A DNA stretch of 64,000 nucleotides from Grifola frondosa (lineage: Eukaryota; Basidiomycota; Agaricomycetes; Polyporales; Grifolaceae). The position numbers and the translations under genes were made by a program. Positions within the stretch are counted from its first letter, which is position 1. Every line of letters starts with the position of its first letter. The stretch spans positions 310,001 to 374,000 of the forward strand of contig LUGG01000011.1 of the NCBI GenBank assembly GCA_001683735.1, in the 5' to 3' direction. Shown piece by piece: positions 33,204 to 44,348 of the stretch. The notes below the pieces were generated by a model. The model ran no database searches and had not been told where the DNA came from. It saw nothing but the letters and a program-made list of their open reading frames with translations.

Positions 33204-35279
33204 TCAGTGGCGGGAGCTGTCCAGTGTGTCTATTGCGCCCATCCTATGCCCGCATTTCCTTCTACGCCCAGCCCGACGCGGCTCCCTCCCTACCACAAAT
33301 GCGTCCTCAGGCCGCTTGATAACCTCCACTTCCACGCCCATTTCATGGACCCGCGCCGCATAGTATGCATGCAGGGCTTCCAGGCGGGCCTGCTCGCTGA
33401 GCTCGCTGTCTGTGCGCTTGAACAAGTCGAGGCTGAATGAGGGCTGGGGAGTGAGGGTGCGCGACAAGGACGAGCGCGGAGTCTGCTTCGGCTTTGGGGG
33501 TGACTGCCGCCAGAAGCGCCACACACGCAAGACGTCCTATGAAAGGAGCAGCGTTCTTAAATATGAATCTTGCAGATACGCAAATCCAGAGAATGCTTAC
33601 TGATTGACTGGCAAAGACAAGAAAGAAAGCCATTCCAACTGAGAATGTGTATTTATGAGAATGTCATAATAACAGAGTTAATAAGCGCATACTGACCAGA
33701 AGCAGCGAACATATCGGGGAAGACGCTCTTGTGTCAAACTGACGCAAGAGTAACTCTAAGGAGAAGTTAGCATCGCGGACCTCGCCAGGAGCTGCAACTT
33801 ACATTGTGGCTGTGAGGATGTAAAGCGTGAAGATGCCCACGCGTATGGCGAGTTGAATGTCGATGCCCGAGTCATAGCCAGCGCGTCGGAGCGCTCGCCA
33901 ATTACGAGACAGCATGACTACCAGGCGCACTAGAATGCGTAGAAGAGATCGGTGAGTCTCCAAAACCAGCTATATCGAGATATGCTATAAACCTACGTTC
34001 AAGTATAGTAGCAGCGATGCAGACGAGGGCTGTGAAAATTGCCATGGTGTTGTCGCTGGGGAGGTCATTCAGATAGTGATTTCGGCAATAATAGGGACAG
34101 ACTTACAAGGGATCCGAGTTGATGGAGCAGTAGAAGAACGCCGTGCACGGTTCACCATTTCAGGATGTTGGGTGCCCAGCTGCAGATTTAATCAGATTAC
34201 ATCCCTAACATGTTTTGAATGGTGGGACTAACTCCAATACCGATGCCAGCGAAAATGGCGAAGACAATATACGGAGCGCTGAGCAACTTTAGGGGGTTCG
34301 AATAGTGAGCTTTGCTTTGAAGGAATATTTTTGTGTCCTCAAACGTACAGCGATCACAAGGGGAGAATATTTTGAAAGCTTTCGTCGGGATTCAACCCGA
34401 CTGGGATTGAAAGAAGCCCATGTGTGATAGACAAGGGCCAATACGGCAACAGAAGTCCTGATTTTCTCTCGCATGAGCTACGCTGACACCTCACCAACAT
34501 ACCCAGGGAGGGTGAATACAGGCACATGACGGACTTACATTGGAGGGACTGCAGCTATGAGTCCACTCTGGGCGATGCAGAGACCCTTGCTGGGTTCAGG
34601 ACCGACGTGTTCGCCTACGTAGAAACTACCAACGGAGGAGGATTTTTTAGATGGGCACGTCTACTTATATCCTTCGAGGGGACCTACAGGAGTGATGAGA
34701 TGATGCCGGCAATTATCCAGGTGCAACAAACATTAATGACAGTTGGGTGCCGCGCAATAGAGCGGGATAGGAGAAACGTTGCGACTAGAATTGGGAGGAG
34801 GATGTGGTCGGCCGCGATTTGGAAGAAGAGCCACACTGAGAGGTCGGCTGAAGCACTGGGGCCGATCTCTTCGGCGCTGACGCCTAAACATATGTTCAGA
34901 ATGGCTCGAGTATCCTAACACAAGGACCTACGCTTATAGTGAATCCAAGTTGAGACCATCGTTGTTGGAGGGAAGGGAAACCAAGGACTGGTCGGTTACA
35001 GAAAAGCAGAAACGCAAACCTAAGCCACGGCAGGACGCAAAGGAGCCTTCGCGGTCTGCCTGCAGCCGGGCGAGCGGAGAAGGTTCGGCCAGGTTGCAAA
35101 AGAAACACAACGAGTGCACGAGGTTTCAATGCTGGCACGCGCCAGACGCCCCGGATCCTAGGAGTGGAGATGGAGGACGCAAGAAGAAAGCAGATAGGAA
35201 TTTTGGGCGCATACACCCAGCCATATCTAGTCGCAGCGCGCGTAATGTCGAGTAGAGAGATATCAAAAATGGTATCCAT
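33204..35279 (-). CDS. Seven-transmembrane-type membrane protein of unknown function
   Basis: A multi-exon membrane protein read as GVSAEEIGPSASADLSVW, FFQIAADHILLPILVATF, VINVCCTWIIAGIISSLL, VGPEPSKGLCIAQSGLIA, TSVAVLALVYHTWASFNPS, APYIVFAIFAGIGIG, PCTAFFYCSINSDP, TMAIFTALVCIAATILE, SRNWRALRRAGYDSGI and QLAIRVGIFTLYILTA, then VFASQSVSIL and a cytosolic basic tail DVLRVWRFWRQSPPKPK, ending at 33204. About seven hydrophobic segments, a Cys-containing loop and a basic C-terminal tail resemble the large orphan receptor-like 7TM families of Agaricomycetes. No ligand or G-protein coupling can be inferred. The 5' end is uncertain: the best N-terminal candidate is the ATG at 35279, but the first 300 bases look weak and may contain a frame error. 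Confidence 0.55.
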
Positions 35280-36207
35280 CTGTGCATCTCATGTCGGCAT
35301 ATCTGCTTGATCTGCTTGACGCATGGAGACCGACAGGCATCAAACGCTCATGTCCAAGCACTCAAACCGAGTTGCAGCTGTGGAGGATGCATCGTTCGGG
35401 GGACAGAGATGCCTAGAAAAGACTATCACCTGAGTAAAGTACTGTAACATGAGGTGAGATGAGTGCCACAAGGTCGTATGTCTGGCAAAATGACGAGTAG
35501 CAACCATCCAGACTCATAGACAAGCCAACATCCGCGAGAGAAAAACTAAACTTCAGACTGACATTCGACGGGGGGCGCTGCTGCGCCCGTCGCTTGCAAC
35601 GGGTCCGAGTTAGCTGAGCCCTTGAAAGTGAAAACTTCTGATATGTCTGACTCTTTGGTCACACTTGGCAAGCTACAAGAATCAAGAAGCTGCATTGACT
35701 GACCAAACCGAATCAGCACGAGGAGACTTGGAAACATTGTGATACATGCCATCCTGCAACAAGAGATCCAGTACTAGACCGTGCTTAGTTTAACGGTCGG
35801 ACTCAAACGATGGAGGGAAGCCAGGTTGTACAGCAACGGCATATGCCGCTGCTGTGGCGGCAGGAGGAGGAGAGCAGAGTCACCGTTTCGCTGTGCACGG
35901 CATCTACGCTCTAAACCCAACGCTCTTGTAGACCAGAAGGTCGCTTACTGCGTCGTGCCGGAAGTACTTTTTGTGGCGACATCCTTATGCAACGGGACCG
36001 GCGACAATAGGGATTGAAATCACGGTAGGTTCTGGTCCCCGTCGGACGATATCTCTGCAGGGCTCAAATCAGTGCTCTGGGCTTTCATTCTTTCGCCGTA
36101 ATGTTTAGACTTGGTGGTCTCGGTCATAAAAAGGCGCAGATACAAGAACCGGCGTCCTCTCGGTCGCTGCCATCTGATAGTACAACACCATTCGTGCTGC
36201 ACCTGTG
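35280..36207. other. Intergenic region, about 0.9 kb
   Basis: Short frames at 35546-35752 (-) and 35781-36017 (+) have no recognisable similarity. It probably holds the divergent promoters of the 7TM-like gene and the Ser-rich protein gene. Confidence 0.4.
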
Positions 36208-37521
36208 ATGGCAACATACTACGTCCCTCCTCGCCAACAAGCTTCCACATCCCAATCTCAACGACCTCGTAGACGCGATGAGGCCCCAGATGAATTAGCC
36301 AACCTGGATATCACGTTTGGGGACCACTCGATATATATCTTTCCGAACCCTCCTTCTGCACCTCCCAGTCCTGGATCATCCCTGTTTTCTGCTCCCACGG
36401 ACTTTAATTCCTCATTCTCTTCCCCCTCGCAGCCGTCCCGGTCCCGTTCTAGATCCCGTATAAGGCGTCACAACTCTATCGGGTCGAATGGTAGCAGCTG
36501 GGGTCGGGTGCAGAGAGCATTTGATGGCGGCGTACCACAGGGATCCCGCACATCGCCTAGCACGGGCGATCTCGACATCGACGTCGAGGTATGGGACTGG
36601 AGAGCAGACTCTGCGGACTACTCGGACTCTAACGGTTCGTCTTCATGGGTTCTCGAGAGCGAGATCGAGCGTGCGAGCCGGTGGAACATCGACCTGCCTC
36701 TTGCCCGTCAATCCCGCCACACCCGGCGACTATCTGCACCACGGAGCGATCGTAGTCCAGCCCGCCAACAGTCGCGCTCACGCACCCTCTCGCGCACGAC
36801 GAGTATCCCCCCTTTCGCCCGATGCCCAGTTTCTCAGGCAACACCCCACCCGCGCATCCACCTCCCACTCCTCTCCTTCTTCGCCACGCTCTTCTCGCTC
36901 GAACTCGGTGACCCCGCGCTTCGCCTGCTCACGCGCTCCGGGGCGGCGGACGCAGAGGCGCTACTCTTCCCTGGCCAGCGGTTCCTTGTACAGGAACCTG
37001 GACCGTCTCGCCGCTCCTCACTCGATACTGCCTCCGATACAGACACGGACGGGACTGCCCTAGACTCAGAGGTCGCTGTCGAGAGCGATGCCGACGACGA
37101 GCCTCCTCATGGACTCCAGAAACTATTTCTGTCCTCGTTCTCTGATCCCTCTGCCGCGGCGCTACGGTCATTGCGCGGAGGCCTCGCGGTTCGTCTGCCT
37201 GTTTCTGCGGGCCTCGATTTCGGCGTACCGAGTCCGCGCAAGCTCTATGGGCTCTGGCGTGCTGTGGGTGAGGTGTGCGCGCGGAGCTCCCAGGCGTGGA
37301 GGGAGGTGTGGGGGCCGCGTAAGATTGGCTTTTGCACACATTCGGCATGTTACACAGTTTGGTCTCACTCAACGTTCTGTGGTTGCACGACACATTCACG
37401 GCTGGTTTTGGAGTGGTTTCTGTTTCTTCCTTGTAGAATAATCTCACTTTGGCTGGCTTTCATCTGGGACGCTTCGCTACAGCAATTGGTAGGCTACACG
37501 ATGTGTATGATTATACACTAG
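36208..37521 (+). CDS. Ser/Arg-rich protein of unknown function (437 aa, single exon)
   Basis: An uninterrupted frame from ATG 36208 (MATYYVPPRQQAST). The N-terminal half is Ser/Pro/Arg-rich and disordered, with RSRSRSRIRRHNS-type repeats that could be SR-protein-kinase or PKA sites and an acidic DIDVEVWDWRAD motif. A hydrophobic, ordered segment follows (LLSFFATLFSLELGDP, ALRLLTRSGAADAE). An acidic stretch (DTASDTDTDGTALDSE) leads to LRSLRGGLAVRLPVS and LYGLWRAVGEVC. The last 60 residues (from about GPRKIGF) look less protein-like, so an unseen 3' intron or an earlier true stop is possible. I do not recognise the family. Confidence 0.55.
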   Translation: MATYYVPPRQQASTSQSQRPRRRDEAPDELANLDITFGDHSIYIFPNPPSAPPSPGSSLFSAPTDFNSSFSSPSQPSRSRSRSRIRRHNSIGSNGSSWGRVQRAFDGGVPQGSRTSPSTGDLDIDVEVWDWRADSADYSDSNGSSSWVLESEIERASRWNIDLPLARQSRHTRRLSAPRSDRSPARQQSRSRTLSRTTSIPPFARCPVSQATPHPRIHLPLLSFFATLFSLELGDPALRLLTRSGAADAEALLFPGQRFLVQEPGPSRRSSLDTASDTDTDGTALDSEVAVESDADDEPPHGLQKLFLSSFSDPSAAALRSLRGGLAVRLPVSAGLDFGVPSPRKLYGLWRAVGEVCARSSQAWREVWGPRKIGFCTHSACYTVWSHSTFCGCTTHSRLVLEWFLFLPCRIISLWLAFIWDASLQQLVGYTMCMIIH

Positions 37522-37739
37522 TGACTGGGTAGGCATGGTATGTACAATGTATGGCTACAACGGCTGTGGTCTAGGATCCTGGAAAAGTACTGTAATATGA
37601 TGATGATGTCCACGAATAGAATGCATGAAACAAATTAGCCATATTGCACTGTCCTCTCGTTCTTGCGTTCGTTGGGAGTACCGGTAATTGGAACAACGAC
37701 TCTAGCCGCAATATATACGAGGTAGTATGTGCGGTCGCC

Positions 37740-38456
37740 TCACGCTCCGCGCGCATCATACTGCATCTTCTCGAGCTCGTGGATGTCTTCTTCGTTCTTC
37801 TGTATCCATTTGAGCGTGCTATACACGAGCCATGTCATTCCACTCGCAACGCTCCACCAGAGCGCGTCGCGCCAGTCGCGCCGCAGCAGGAGTGAGAGCA
37901 CTGGCGCCAGAGCAGGTGCAGTCAGGATGAGCGGGTGCGTGAGGGGGAGAGGGAACGGAATATTTGGGGCAGAGGAAAGCATGCGACGGATGGGGTGCTC
38001 GGGGTGGAGGAGATGTAGGTGCAGGTGTAGGTGCAGGAGCATGTGCAATACGTCGAAGGCGGATGCGAGGGGTATAGGCGGGGCTGGGGAATGACTACCG
38101 AGGAGCGCAGAAAAGGGAGACTCCTTAGTCGGACTATACAGGTAGATCAGATGTCTGCGCAACATAGTAATGAGCATCTTAGGAAGAGATCATCGGATAT
38201 GTACTCACACGATGCCAGACAGAGCGAGGAGAACATGAAGAAGTGTCACATATAAATTGTTCGAGGAGTCACTCTGTCTGCGGAGGTCTTGTATGAGTTC
38301 TTCCTGCTCTGGATACGCGAATTGTAGTTCCGGAGGATAATTCAGTGGCACAGGATTCCATCCTTAGTTATCACACATACCTTGTTCGTCCAAAACGCGC
38401 TCGGTTTCTTCTTCAGCATCAAAATACCTAAATGGAATGCGTTGACGCAAAGACAT
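37740..38456 (-). CDS. Small integral membrane protein of unknown function
   Basis: Three or four exons read MSLRQRIPFRYFDAEEETE, RVLDEQ, ELIQDLRRQSDSSNNLY, VTLLHVLLALSGIV, HLIYLYSPTKESPFSALLG, then a His/Leu repeat (LLHLHLHLHLL, encoded by an imperfect GTGCAG/GTGTAG repeat at 38010-38045), PLTHPLILTAPALAPVLSLL, DALWWSVASGMTWLVYST and the charged end NEEDIHELEKMQYDARGA. This gives about three membrane segments with an acidic N-terminus and a Glu-rich C-terminal tail. The start ATG is at 38456, with RIO1 starting 215 bp away on the other strand. I do not recognise the family. Confidence 0.6.
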
Positions 38457-38671
38457 ATCTACGGAGCAGAAGTGTTGAAACTGGCTGAAAGTGCTTGCGA
38501 GGCCGCCACTGGCCCGCAGAGTACTGAAAGTGGGCGCTAAATGCAAAGTCATGTGATGACCTTGTCGGCCAATCACATTCCGATTTTGGGAAATTACGGT
38601 AAGCGCCCGAGGGCCTACTCTTGCCTCCTTCTTTGCTCTTGTCCAGTCTTATACACTCCGGATCCTCAACC

Positions 38672-41102
38672 ATGCCCATCCAAAATGCATATGCCAGTCC
38701 AGAAATTATAGAGGTCGACGGGCAATTCGATGATGCGCCCACTGCACCCGCCGCCCCTGCTATCGAAGCCGATCCCAGGGAAGGTCATCGCTTCATCGAC
38801 GACGATGCCCTCCTCGAATGGTCCTCATCAAGCTCCTCAGATGACGACGAACCCGATGAATTTGAGGAGGAAGAAGACAACATGGAGGCCGCCGCGTTCC
38901 ACACGTTGCGCGCGGAGGACGAGGACTGGGAGATCGCAGAGCGAGGTGCGTGCATTCCGCTGCTTGTGCTGTGCCTCCGCACGAACCACCCACACAGACT
39001 TCACGAAACAGTACAATCGCCTGAAGCAGCACGTCGCCGTGCGCACGGGTGCCGCGCAGGGCGTTGCCTCCGCGTTCAATGCGCGTGCGGCCGTCGCCTC
39101 GCTCCCCGCTGTGAACCGCCCGCGACCTGCGAAGGCGAGGGCCACTGCTGCCGTCCCCTCGCCCACGAACGATAGGACGGAGAACCAACTGCAGGCGCTA
39201 TCGAAATACACTTCGCGCTTGCGGAACCTCGACATGCCGTATGATCTGGGCGTGGGCGTGAATAGGAAGGGGCCGTCGGCGACGGCGAATATGAAGGACA
39301 AGAGCGATCGGGCGACGAACGAGCAGGTATTGGATCCGAGGACAAGAATCATATTATTCAAGATGATTGGGCGAAGCTTGATATTCGAGGTTAACGGGTG
39401 TGTCAGTACTGGGAAAGAGGTCCGTTCCCGCATACATGAATGTCGATAGTGAAAGGATGGCTAAATGGTTATCTAGGCGAATGTTTATCATGCTCTGACC
39501 CCCGAGAAAACACATCTTGCACTCAAGATCTACAAGACCTCTATCCTTGTTTTCAAAGACCGAGATCGGTATGTTACTGGCGAATATCGATTCAGAAGAG
39601 GATACAGGTACCATTTTCTTTATATGTTGTCATGTAGACCTTGTGTTAAATTAGATATGCTCAGCCGACACAATCCACGGAAGATGGTCCGTGTATGGGC
39701 AGAGAAAGAAATGCGTAATCTCAAGCGGCTACGAGCCGCCGGGATACGCTGTCCTGAAGCCATCGAGGTACGGGAGAACGTACTTGTCATGGGGTTTGTG
39801 GGCGACAAAGACGGATGGTAAGTGCTTTTGCGACCTTACACCAGGAACATATGCTCATTACTGCCACGCAATTGCACAGGGCATCTCCACGCCTGAAAGA
39901 CGCAGAGATCCCTGCTTCTATCATTCCAGATTTATATGTGGAGCTCCTGCTTATGACACGCAAAATATACACAGAATGCAAGCTCGTCCACGCTGATCTC
40001 TCCGAGTACAACATCCTCTACCACGTCGAAGACGCCGCCGCCGACTCGCCAGCCCAAGACGACTCCCAACCCGGAGCTACGTCCGAGCAGACGAACCCCG
40101 AGAGCCCACGGCGCGGCCACCTGTACATCATCGACGTCTCGCAGTCCGTAGAACACGACCACCCGCACGCGTTTGACTTCCTGCGCGCGGACTTGCGCAA
40201 CGTCGAAGACTTCTTCGCGCGGCGCGGTGTGCGCTGCGTCGGGCTCCGCCGCGCATTTGAGTTCGTCACATCCGAGCAGCTCGCGCTGGCGGACGGCGGC
40301 GAGAGCGAAGAGGCTGTGTTGCGCAGGTGGATGGAGGAGCCAGAGCCCGATGTGGAACGCGCCGACGAATCTAAGGCTGGGGAGACCAGTGGTAACTCGG
40401 AGCCTCGGCCGTCGTCGGCCGCCGCCGCTGCACACGAGGACTCTGTTTTCATGCGTTCATATATTCCCAGGACGCTCAATGAAGTGTATGACCCCGAACG
40501 CGACGTACGGGCGTTGGCCAGCGGGGACGGCGGGAACCTCATTTACAAGGATATGATCGGCTTAGTAGGTCCTCAGGCGAGCAGGAGTAATGATACTGTG
40601 GAGTCAGAGACAGAAGCTCTGAAGACAGATGGGAAAGCTGAAAGTAAGAAGAATAGAGTGCGGTTCGAAGATGAGGGTGATGAGGATGGGGATGACAGTG
40701 CAGAGGAAGGTGAGGAAGGTAGTGAGGGTTCTGATGAGGAAGACGGCGATTTTGAAGAACGGAAACCCAGAGGGCATCGACATGAAGACAAGGATGCTAA
40801 GAAGGTATGTATATCTTTATTGAATTTGCATGTTAGCACCACCTCATTGGTCATAGGAGCGGAAAAAAGCGGTCAAAGCTGAGGCACGCGAGAAACGCAA
40901 ACACAAGATACCCAAAGCCGAGAAAAAACGCAAGGTGAAGGCCACCGCAAGGGGGGATAATGTGCGGTCGATTGCATCTCCTTCCAATATACTCTTGGGC
41001 AGAGTCTCACTCTTGGTTCCCACTGCGATTCCACTTAACGCTCAAGCCCTGACTCGACTGCTATCAGACGTTGCACATGTCCATGATTCCATGGTGACAT
41101 GA
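38672..41102 (+). CDS. RIO1: Atypical protein kinase RIO1 (40S ribosome maturation)
   Basis: RIO1 is an ATPase/kinase required for cytoplasmic maturation of the 40S subunit (site D cleavage and factor release). ATG at 38672 gives [19 protein letters not shown] and an acidic N-terminus. Then come [29 protein letters not shown], the glycine-rich loop [36 protein letters not shown] (catalytic Lys), [19 protein letters not shown], the catalytic loop [14 protein letters not shown], and the metal-binding [13 protein letters not shown]. The C-terminus is acidic then strongly basic ([18 protein letters not shown]). As written, the frame runs to TGA at 41100-41102 with about 45 atypical residues. One more G in the G6 at 40951-40956 would give ATARGG and an immediate TAA, the more usual end. 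Confidence 0.9.
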
Positions 41103-41541
41103 TTATGATTGGCTCTTGCAGTCTTCCACTTCCCCCATGTGGGTGGATTTCGATTCTCAGGAAGGCGTCTGCTAAGGATTTTTGGTCACGGATTCGTGGT
41201 CAACAGTCGATACTATGCGAAAAAAACATGCAGCTGGAATGTCAGGCTACAATCTATAGTCATGTTATACAAGTTGCAAGCCATTAAAACTCGGAATTCC
41301 TCCAGATTTGGAAGTTATCCGAGAGCACTGCGACTATCCGGATCCCCCAGTCACATTTGCACAGTCGGAGCCGCAGACGGATCTCGACCTCCGCTGACCT
41401 CTGAACGATTACACACCTGCATACGTGATTGATCGACGTCATTGATGTGAGTTTGTATATATATATGCCCACCACAGGCCAGCAATGCAGGTTCTTTGTT
41501 TCCACCAACATATCGTATACGATTAGTACACAATCGGAATC
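41103..41541. other. Intergenic region between RIO1 and the methyltransferase
   Basis: No gene recognised. It includes a short TATATATATAT stretch near 41456-41466, about 80 bp before the methyltransferase start, which may serve as its core promoter. Confidence 0.45.
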
Positions 41542-42812
41542 ATGGTCAACACTTTTGCAGATCCTACCTTTGACGCTGAACAATACAGAATTCACCGTCC
41601 GAGGGTCGGTCTCACTTTTCACTCCTTTAATACAATGGTGCAGCTCATCCACTCTCCAGTATCCGGCCCGCCTGTTTAAGGAAATTCTCGATGCCCATCT
41701 TTCGTCGGGTGGTCAAACGGGGGTAGCCTTGGACCTTGGGTGTGGGCCGGTGTGTATATCTCCATAGGTACAAAATGCTGTTAGTATATTGACCTGAGTC
41801 ACATTGAAGGGTATAGCAACCGAGTCTCTCGTCCCGTACTTTAGCAAAGTCATCGGTGTAGACCCCAGCGAGGGTATGATCACTGCAGCTACAAGAGCGG
41901 CTACAGAAATAAAGGGCGACCTCACGTACAAAGTGGGGGCCGCAGAGGCTATCCCGGTCGAGGATGCCTTGGTGGATTTACTCACCTCTGGGTCCGCCGG
42001 CGAGTACCCCGCTATCACACGAAAGCTATCGAGCCTGATGATTCTGGTGCCACGCAGCCGTCTATTTTGCACCGAGCTGGTGGAACGAGGCCACCCGTGT
42101 AGTCAAACCCGGCGGCACCGTCGCGCTCTTCGGCTACAGCGAATTGTTCCTTTCTCCGAGGGGCATACCCAACGGAGAGAAGGCTGCTGAGGCCATCAGA
42201 AGTTGCTGGAACTCTCCCGAATTGGTGTCACACAGCCAGTGAGCTCGCTGGACTTCCTGCATCTATTTCGGCTATTTCACCTCAAACGTTACAGGTTTGG
42301 AGGTGCAGCGGGTATGCAGATCTTCGATCGCCTCGCGCTCCCAGAACAAGGGAACGGGATGTGGGGAAAGGCGGAGAAGCAGGTGTGGAACAAGGGTGGC
42401 GTTCGTGGAGACGAGGATGTGTTCATGGCTCAGAAAATCACAGTGGCAGAACTGGTTAGTTCGTTCATTTTACCAGGTTTCGCGGTTGATAGTTATACTT
42501 CGCTAAACAGAAAGCTAACTTGAAGACGCAAGTGGACAGCTATTCAAAGAGCTTTTGCACCGACTGACCTAATCTTATGCAGTGCAGGCATATACCACCG
42601 TTGGCGAGAGGCGAACAAGTAAGCAAAGACATGATGACTCTAGCATGTCTCCGATCCCACTGATGTTATATTCCGGCAGGGACAAAGCTGACACCATCGA
42701 GGACCCAATCGGGCGGATGTCCGCGCAGCTCAAGGAGTTTTCAGGCCTGTCGGATGACAGCGTCGTGGAAATCGGTTGGGAACTGGTGTTGATTCGGCTG
42801 AAGCGGTTGTAA
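41542..42812 (+). CDS. SAM-dependent methyltransferase (Crg1/trans-aconitate methyltransferase type)
   Basis: A class I methyltransferase of the family containing yeast Crg1 and Tmt1. ATG at 41542: MVNTFADPTFDAEQYRIHRP, then after an intron YPARLFKEILDAHLS, motif I ALDLGCGPGIATES, motif II VIGVDPSEGMI, VGAAEAIPVEDA, WWNEATRVVKPGGTVALFG and YSELFLSPRG. The C-terminus is YHRWREANKDKADTIEDPIG, LKEFSGLSDDSVVEIGW and ELVLIRLKRL with TAA at 42810-42812. The part between about 42200 and 42560 is hard to splice and may contain a frame error. One intron (42000-42057) appears to use GC-AG. The substrate is not predictable; small carboxylic acids or lipid drugs are known for the family. Confidence 0.78.
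42000..42057 (+). other. GC-AG intron in the methyltransferase gene
   Basis: Joining TCCGCCG|gcgagt to ccacgcag|CCGTC keeps the expected SAAVYFAPSWWNEATR frame. No GT donor within the exon end does so. The intron is 58 nt. Confidence 0.6.
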
Positions 42813-44348
42813 CCTCCTGATAGGTCACCTCTTCCTGTCCTGCTTCTCCAACCGGGCCGCCCAAGCATCAGGATGCGGATGGGCAAGCCAAATTACTGTC
42901 CTGATGCTTGCATGTGTTTGGGCACCGTATGCCAGGTATGAGCACAATTTTCCGAATGTACTACTATGGACACTACCAAATTCAATGTGATTTGTTGCAT
43001 GCTTGTGAGTGGCGGCCCAGACACGGCCCTCCATGTCTTCATGCGACTCTCGTGGCGCAACACTGACCCGAACGTTGAAGGAACTCGTGCGCAGTGCCCG
43101 TCATGTGCGCCGTCCGCCATATTATGCGACACAGCGAGCATCTTCCGAGTTTTCAGTGGAGGTGATGATTCCCTTGGCTGAGTCGCCAGCCCGGGGGAGG
43201 GGATTGTATAAGTCGCCCTGCACTGGGCATGCGTTCCGCCGTCGCCAGAATGCGTGATGTAGTTGCAGTGCTCTGACCGTTGTTCTTTTCTGTGTGCAAC
43301 GCCGTCGTCGGTCCTGGTACGGTGACTAGCGACACCAGTGTGCATGATCCTACCATGTGCAAGGACAGGCTGGGAAGTACTGGCTCTTCTGTGAGCAGCT
43401 CCGTTTCACGTCTAATTCCGTGGTCTGACTCCCCACATCTTCCAAGGGACTGGAACAGGACTGGAAATACGCACATCGACTGATAGGACGGCGTGGACCT
43501 TCGTTGGGCTGATCTGGCCCAACGGTGCTGGTTGGACGGACTCATACATGGAGACGTCGAAAGGGTAACTCGCAAGGGATTGTTCGCATTCCATCGTGGA
43601 TTGGATGTTTCTTGACAGTGTGCTTTGGGCCCGGCCCCAGAGTGCACATACCTAAACGGCCTCTTCACCGACAACGATGGCCCAATTCTGGTCTATCGTA
43701 AGCAGCCTGTCCCGCCAATCTTCCAAATATAACATGACCCTATCTTTGCCAGATCACTGCACATCCACGGGCAGCTGGGTAGGACATCGATCATTATCCC
43801 GTTTCCGACGTGGCTATTGCTGACGTCTGACCCGTATAGCTCGGCATCAACAGACTGGACTTCTCCAGCGGATGGCCCGTCGTGGTATGAAGTAGCGATT
43901 GCTCTCACAATAGCAGGCAGCTACGTAGCTCACGATGGCCGCTGCAACATATTGGAGCGAATTAGCATTCCCTGCATGAGCTAGTTGTTGGAACTGTGAA
44001 TGACGTATTATCGGAACATGGCCACTCACTTGAAATATACCCACAATTTCTTACGGCTACCACTCTGCAGGCTCTGCTGCGCAAGGAGATCGTGTGACCA
44101 CGTAAGGGAGGAGCAAGTCGGAGGAACATACCAACAGCTGCACTCCTTTCTGACTACCGCCTGCGAAAAATAGGTTTAACTTGATTTGAAATGTGTAGAG
44201 CTTAGTGAGGATTATATATGTGTCCGACATTATTGGCTACAGATGATAACTATGGGCTGCACCCGCCCTCCACAATGCAAGCTCTAACCTGTAAGGTGGT
44301 GGTGGTAGTAGTAGTCAGGTAGACATTAGAGTGCTACCGCGCTGCGCC
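42813..44348. other. 1.5-kb region without a recognised gene
   Basis: A 173-codon frame at 43153-43674 (-) and several shorter ones have biased but unfamiliar composition, and I cannot build a family-like protein from them. A (GGT)n/(AGT)n microsatellite-like stretch lies at about 44295-44315. It includes the 3' UTRs of the two convergent neighbours. Confidence 0.4.

Noticed and set aside
38010..38045. Telomere-like or CRISPR-like repeat (GTGCAGGTGTAGGTGCAGG)
   Set aside because: It is a short imperfect hexamer repeat encoding the His/Leu stretch of a membrane protein; there are no spacers or further copies.
43153..43674. 173-codon frame on the minus strand
   Set aside because: Amino-acid composition is Pro/Ser/Arg-rich without any ordered block I recognise, and overlapping frames are equally open; not enough to call a gene.
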